From JACTUA01 sp035506435 (GTDB lineage Archaea; Halobacteriota; Methanomicrobia; Methanomicrobiales; JACTUA01), in assembly GCA_035506435.1 (NCBI GenBank), contig DATJPK010000085.1, positions 1 through 26,605 on the forward strand: DNA of 26,605 nucleotides. Direction: 5' to 3'. The notes under the pieces were generated by a model. It did not search any database. It had not been told where the DNA came from and saw only the letters and a list, made by a program, of their open reading frames with translations. Within the stretch, counting starts at the first letter, position 1, and the number at the start of each line of letters is the position of its first letter. This document shows, piece after piece, positions 22,806-26,605 of the stretch. The position numbers and the translations under genes are program-made.

Positions 22806-24200
22806 TCACTCCGTCTTCTTCCGGATGATCATCCGCTCGGCATGGATCTTCACGTTCTTCAGGGTTATGCTCATGCTCCCACCGGGGATGGTCACCGTGT
22901 TCTGGGGGGCCGACTGGAGCAGCGCCGGCTCCTTCCCCGGGTTTGCGGTCACGGCGGCCGGAGCAGGTTCGGCGGCCTTCAGCCGCTCCGCGGCCGGGTG
23001 GTGGTGCTCCTTCAGGAATGCGACAAGCTCGTTCACCGAGTTCACGTCCTTCTCGGTCGCGATGGCGTCGTAGAGCTCGGCCGGGATCACGCCCTTCATG
23101 CGTTCCTTGAGCTCGGAGGGGAGCCAGACGATACGGTTCCAGCCCCCGCTCGCCGCGAGGAACCTCGGCGACCGCATGTACTCGAAGGAGAGGCCGTGGA
23201 AACCGTCCACCTGCCTCCCGCCCGCCGTGGAATCGGCGATGGCCCCGAAGGAGAGGCCGGTCGGGGTCTTTCCCCGGAACTCGCGGTGGACGACCCCGAG
23301 GGCATCGCACTCGGGCACCGAGAAGGTGGTGCACTCGAAGCAGCCGCAGGAGGTGTGGGGGTACCCGAAGGCAGAGTAGAGCTGGACCCGATCGACGTTC
23401 CCGAGCGACTTTTCTTTCACGACGGCATTCACGCCCGCGTACTCCCCGGTCACCGCGTCCACGCACTCGCCCTTCGCGATCTCGAAGATCGGGCCCTTCG
23501 GGTCGACCCGGGACGCCGCCCTCCCGTCCATCCACGAGATGGCCCCGCAGTTCGCGTACCGCTGGGGAGTGATCACGCAGACGTGGGAGGGGGCAAAGGA
23601 CTGGCAGAGGGTGCAGCCGAAGAAGACCCCGACGTCGTCGTCGGTCATGCCCCGGGTCCGGGCATCCCGCTCCTCGTAGATGGCCTGCACCCGCCCGATC
23701 CGGCGGGCCACCTCGGCGGGGTCGGTAATGAAGGTCACCGAAACGGCCTCGATAAGCGGGATGGCGCTCTTCAGGAGCCGGGCAAGGACCACGCCGACGT
23801 GCCTGAGCGTGAGCCCTTTCTTCACCGAGCGCTTGTCCACGCGGAGCCAGATGGCGTCCCGCTGGTTCAGGTGCATGTACCCCTCGATCCAGTTGGAGAA
23901 GTCGTGGACCCGCCGCTCCATCACGCCCGCCATGTCGGGCTCGATCCCCTTCCCCGATACTGCGATCTCGGTCCCGAAGGGGAGGCTTGCCCCCTCGGGG
24001 ATCTGCGCAAGGTCCGGGCCAAGCACGGTGATCTTCCCGTCCTTCACCTCGCCGGGCGCCTTCACCTCGAGGATCTCGAACTTCTCCTTTACCCCGGGCC
24101 CGCCGAACTCGGCGTGCATCTGCTGCTTCCTGACCCGCTCGCCCTCGTGGACGACCCCCACCTCCACGGGGATGTCCGCAAACATGCCCTCGCCTGTCAT
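22806..24200 (-). CDS. cdhC: ACDS complex subunit beta (acetyl-CoA synthase)
   Basis: Makes or cleaves acetyl-CoA from CO, a methyl group and CoA at the Ni-Ni-[4Fe-4S] A-cluster. The A-cluster cysteines are Cys196 and Cys199 in FFGCTLCQSF, and Cys285 and Cys287 in TSCGCFEC, corresponding to Cys189/192/278/280 of the Methanosarcina protein. The 464 residues match archaeal CdhC, which lacks the N-terminal CODH-contacting domain of bacterial AcsB. The C-terminus has an Ala/Pro-rich linker (about 400-430) and a small basic domain, SITLKNVKIHAERMIIRKK. The ATG overlaps the cdhB stop (ATGA). A second ATG five codons on would also give a family-like N-terminus. Confidence 0.96.
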   Translation of the reverse strand: MTGEGMFADIPVEVGVVHEGERVRKQQMHAEFGGPGVKEKFEILEVKAPGEVKDGKITVLGPDLAQIPEGASLPFGTEIAVSGKGIEPDMAGVMERRVHDFSNWIEGYMHLNQRDAIWLRVDKRSVKKGLTLRHVGVVLARLLKSAIPLIEAVSVTFITDPAEVARRIGRVQAIYEERDARTRGMTDDDVGVFFGCTLCQSFAPSHVCVITPQRYANCGAISWMDGRAASRVDPKGPIFEIAKGECVDAVTGEYAGVNAVVKEKSLGNVDRVQLYSAFGYPHTSCGCFECTTFSVPECDALGVVHREFRGKTPTGLSFGAIADSTAGGRQVDGFHGLSFEYMRSPRFLAASGGWNRIVWLPSELKERMKGVIPAELYDAIATEKDVNSVNELVAFLKEHHHPAAERLKAAEPAPAAVTANPGKEPALLQSAPQNTVTIPGGSMSITLKNVKIHAERMIIRKKTE

Positions 24201-24733
24201 CCCTTCTCAACCTCCCCTGCGATGGCCCCCATGGTCTTCTCCCACTCCTCCTGCGTCTCGTTGGGGAGCGACAGGTCGCAGTGCGGGTGGTAGAGCCGAT
24301 CGAGGGAGACGATCTTCAGGTGGTCCCTCGCAAAGGATGCGAGACCTGCCTCGATGACCGCGGCGATGGGAAACGGCACCCCGAGGATGAACGCGAAGTC
24401 CGGCGGTTTACGGCCCGGGGCCGGCTGCCAGTCCGGGTCGAGGAGCCGGTCGCCCGCCTCCATCGCGGAAAGGACGTGCGCCGGTTTCAGGCCGGCCCGG
24501 GCGAGCCCGGCCGAGATCCCGCCGGTGGCGATGACCGGGGCCCCGGCGGCCTTCGCGATGCGCACGATCGCATCGATGAGGGGGGCCCCGTTGTCCGACG
24601 CGACCTCGTGGCCGACGACGATGACCGGGCTCTTCGCCTTCTTCAGGAGCTTGGCGGCCACCCCCGGCTTCTCGATGACCGTCGCCCTGACCACCGCCGG
24701 TGTCTCGGCCCGGAGCCACACCTCCCCTTTCAC
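24197..24733 (-). CDS. cdhB: ACDS complex subunit epsilon
   Basis: Small partner of CdhA in the CO dehydrogenase component, with a DHS-like nucleotide-binding fold; its exact role is unclear, perhaps binding FAD for electron transfer. The 178-residue reading begins at GTG 24733, whose last bases overlap the cdhA stop (GTGA), with GGAGG nine bases ahead. The longer frame from 24805 would overlap cdhA by 76 bases and adds an unlikely Arg/Pro-rich leader. Typical segments are KSPVIVVGHEVASDNGAPLIDAIVRIAKAAGAPVIATGG and FAFILGVPFPIAAVIEAGLASFA. It overlaps cdhC by four bases. Confidence 0.93.
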   Translation of the reverse strand: MKGEVWLRAETPAVVRATVIEKPGVAAKLLKKAKSPVIVVGHEVASDNGAPLIDAIVRIAKAAGAPVIATGGISAGLARAGLKPAHVLSAMEAGDRLLDPDWQPAPGRKPPDFAFILGVPFPIAAVIEAGLASFARDHLKIVSLDRLYHPHCDLSLPNETQEEWEKTMGAIAGEVEKG

Positions 24734-26605
24734 GCGGGTTTTCCTCCTTTCACGAGCCTCGGGAGAAGGGTGGGGTCGGGGATGGGCCGGTCGCTTTCCT
24801 TCCACCCTGCCCCGTCGAGTACCCGCAACACCTCGTCCTTCATCGTGATGGGGATATCCGCCCTCGTCCTGACGAGGAGGGGGAGGTCGTCAGGCAGGCC
24901 CCCGAAATACCGGCGGTGGAGGTCGATATAGTGGTTCAGTTTGATGGACCTCCCCTTGACCGTGTCGTTCGGCCTCATGCAGAGCTTCGGGACGAGCACG
25001 AGGACCTCCTCGCGGGTTTCTGCGACGGTGAACAGGTGCTCGGGGACGGGGCCCGCATAGACCCGGTCGCCCGTCCGTGCGTCGAGCACGTACCAGTCCT
25101 CCTCCCGGTCCTTTCTCCCGAGGAGCATGCGCCGGTACTTCGCCCCGTGGGGCCCGGCGATGACCGGGATGCCGAGCCTCCAGAACCCGGCGGCGATGGC
25201 GGCGGCCTTCTGGGACATCGCGCCCCAGGCGATGCCCACTGCCCCGACCCGGTGGTGGACGTAGTCGGCGATCTCCTCGTAATTGGAGTTGAGTTTCCTC
25301 TTTGCAAAGATGCTTGCGATCTTGATCGCCGCGCCGGAGATGTGGGCATTCGAGACGCAGGAGCCGGTGTTCACGAGCCCGCCGGCATCGAACCGGCCAG
25401 GGTAGATGTCGTAGAGGTTCTCCCCGTTCTCGTTCCGGTACATGCCGATAGAGATGGCGGTGCAGCCCGAGGTGACGACGATGTACCGCCGCTTCAGGAA
25501 CTCCTCGGCCATGGAACCAACGTCGTTCCAGCTCCCCGGGTAGTTCGAGCAGCCCACGGTCGCGACTACCCCCGGTATCTCGCCGAGAACGATGGGCCCC
25601 CCGACGGCCCGGATCTCGGTGTCCTGGATGGGACCGCGCCCGGCCCTGACATGGTACCGCTCGGGGGGAAAGAGGGCCTGGTACGAACCGGCGATCAGGT
25701 CATGGGGCGAGATCCCCGACGGGCAGGCGTCCTCGCACCGGGCACAGCCGATACACTCGTCGTAAAGGGCCGCGAGAGGCGCGAGGTCTCCTTCCGAGGC
25801 TGCGGTCACCGCCACGGTTATCTCCCTGTCGTTCGGGCAGGACCGCACGCAGCTCGCACATGCAGTGCAGGCCTTCGCGGCCTCGATAATGGCTGCCCTC
25901 CTGGGGAGGGCCCCTGATTTCCGTCGCTTCGGGGCGACCTCCACGGCGAGCCGCACCGCCACCTCGCCGACCTTTTCCGGGTCGAGGATGGCCGCACCGG
26001 GCTCCTTCCCCTCGGCAAGGATCCGGATTATGTCGTCGGGGTCCTCCCCGGTCATATCCCGGAGGCCCTGGAGGTTCTTCGCGTTCGTGACGATGAGGGG
26101 TGCGCCGGTCTTTGTCGCCTCGCGAAGGACGTCGGCCCGGATACACTGCTCGTCGATCACGATGACGTCGGCCATCCCCGACCTGATGAACCGGAGCTGG
26201 TGGGAAAGTGCGCCGACGATCCGCGCTCCCGCGTCATAGCGGGTCAGGTCGAGAGCCGTGCAACATATCCCGGCCACCTCGATCCGGTCATCGAGGCCCA
26301 TCTCGTGCATGGTGTCGGCTATCGCGATGGCCGGGGGCACGTTGTGGCCGATAACGAGGATAACCGGCTTCCCCGGGTCCAGGCACCCGGCCCCGCACTC
26401 AACGAGGGCGGCCTCGGGGTCGCCCTTCGGGAAGGAGAAGGCCGAGAGCTGGGCGATGTCGCTTCCCTCGAGGGCGACGTGGTCGATCATGCCGGCATGG
26501 AGGACCTTTGATTCGAGATCGATGGGATCCCCTTCCTGCCCCGTGTGGCAGCAGGAGAGGAGCTGGGTGACCTCCTGCTCGCAGTACTCCGCCACATCCT
26601 CGAGG
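24730..26605 (-). CDS. cdhA: ACDS complex subunit alpha (Ni-Fe-S CO dehydrogenase), 5' end outside window
   Basis: Catalyses CO2/CO interconversion at the Ni-Fe-S C-cluster. The frame is open to the window edge (codons CTC GAG GAT before the GTG at 26595), so this is the C-terminal 624 residues of a protein normally near 800; about 160-180 N-terminal residues are missing. Counting from the codon at 26595, two ferredoxin-like [4Fe-4S] motifs are at 243-253 (CTACASCVRSC) and 281-291 (CIGCARCEDAC), a feature of archaeal CdhA absent from bacterial CooS. C-cluster ligand regions are AGICCTAL, ATVGCSNYPGS, VTSGCTAIS and NTGSCVSNAHI. The stop codon overlaps the GTG of cdhB. It is the first visible gene of the operon; the promoter lies beyond the window. 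Confidence 0.96.
   Translation of the reverse strand, partial: LEDVAEYCEQEVTQLLSCCHTGQEGDPIDLESKVLHAGMIDHVALEGSDIAQLSAFSFPKGDPEAALVECGAGCLDPGKPVILVIGHNVPPAIAIADTMHEMGLDDRIEVAGICCTALDLTRYDAGARIVGALSHQLRFIRSGMADVIVIDEQCIRADVLREATKTGAPLIVTNAKNLQGLRDMTGEDPDDIIRILAEGKEPGAAILDPEKVGEVAVRLAVEVAPKRRKSGALPRRAAIIEAAKACTACASCVRSCPNDREITVAVTAASEGDLAPLAALYDECIGCARCEDACPSGISPHDLIAGSYQALFPPERYHVRAGRGPIQDTEIRAVGGPIVLGEIPGVVATVGCSNYPGSWNDVGSMAEEFLKRRYIVVTSGCTAISIGMYRNENGENLYDIYPGRFDAGGLVNTGSCVSNAHISGAAIKIASIFAKRKLNSNYEEIADYVHHRVGAVGIAWGAMSQKAAAIAAGFWRLGIPVIAGPHGAKYRRMLLGRKDREEDWYVLDARTGDRVYAGPVPEHLFTVAETREEVLVLVPKLCMRPNDTVKGRSIKLNHYIDLHRRYFGGLPDDLPLLVRTRADIPITMKDEVLRVLDGAGWKESDRPIPDPTLLPRLVKGGKPA

Noticed and set aside
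19957..24293. Plus-strand open frames of about 560 codons opposite cdhC, cdhD and cdhE
   Set aside because: Same cause: third-position GC bias of the cdh genes removes stops on the other strand. No start signals or motifs.
24733..24805. Longer cdhB start
   Set aside because: It would overlap cdhA by 76 bases and encode an Arg/Pro-rich leader; GTG at 24733 has GGAGG and a 4-base overlap typical of this operon.

Overview
The window reads as a high-GC chromosomal segment of a methanogenic archaeon, most likely of the order Methanomicrobiales. Archaeal identity rests on geranylgeranylglyceryl phosphate synthase (ether lipids), the archaeal threonyl-tRNA synthetase N-terminus, an XPD/Rad3-type helicase, TATA-box promoters, and a five-subunit acetyl-CoA decarbonylase/synthase (ACDS) operon. 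The order-level placement is inferred from gene content and GC and is less certain. Almost every gap is under 200 bp; the one exception is 869-1246.

Layout, left to right. (1) 1-1447, minus strand: the first codons of thrS leaving the window, dcd with a paired-box operator, an unassigned structured intergenic stretch, and a 66-residue Met-rich small protein with its own promoter. (2) 1636-8911, minus: a tightly packed operon gatC-gatA-gatB-topA-GGGP synthase-TrmJ-like methyltransferase, mostly joined by ATGA overlaps. Its promoter lies inside the 3' end of the preceding gene. (3) 8898-11296, minus: purB and an asparagine-synthetase-like ATPase that lacks the glutaminase nucleophile. (4) 11354-14471, plus: XPD-type helicase, methylguanine-DNA methyltransferase, MobA-like nucleotidyltransferase. 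(5) 14485-16826, minus: cooC-like Ni-insertion ATPase, then a flavin reductase and a metallo-beta-lactamase-fold hydrolase. (6) 16931-18538, plus: a RACo-type [2Fe-2S]/ASKHA corrinoid-protein activator, divergent from cooC around one shared TATA element. (7) 18580-26605, minus: cdhA (5' end outside the window)-cdhB-cdhC-cdhD-cdhE-corrinoid protein-DUF166 protein.

Regions 5-7 form one functional neighbourhood. CdhA/B handle CO/CO2 at the Ni-Fe-S centre, CdhC makes acetyl-CoA at the A-cluster, and CdhD/E carry the methyl group on a corrinoid. CooC would load nickel, and the ASKHA protein would re-reduce oxidised cobalt. The less expected part is the operon tail. An MtbC/MtaC-type corrinoid protein and a DUF166 protein with a winged-helix-like tail are translationally linked to each other and follow cdhE closely, with no dedicated substrate methyltransferase in view. 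I regard this ACDS + extra corrinoid protein + DUF166 + [2Fe-2S] activator set as the best candidate for an incompletely described system here. Functions were assigned from motifs by eye; no database search was run.
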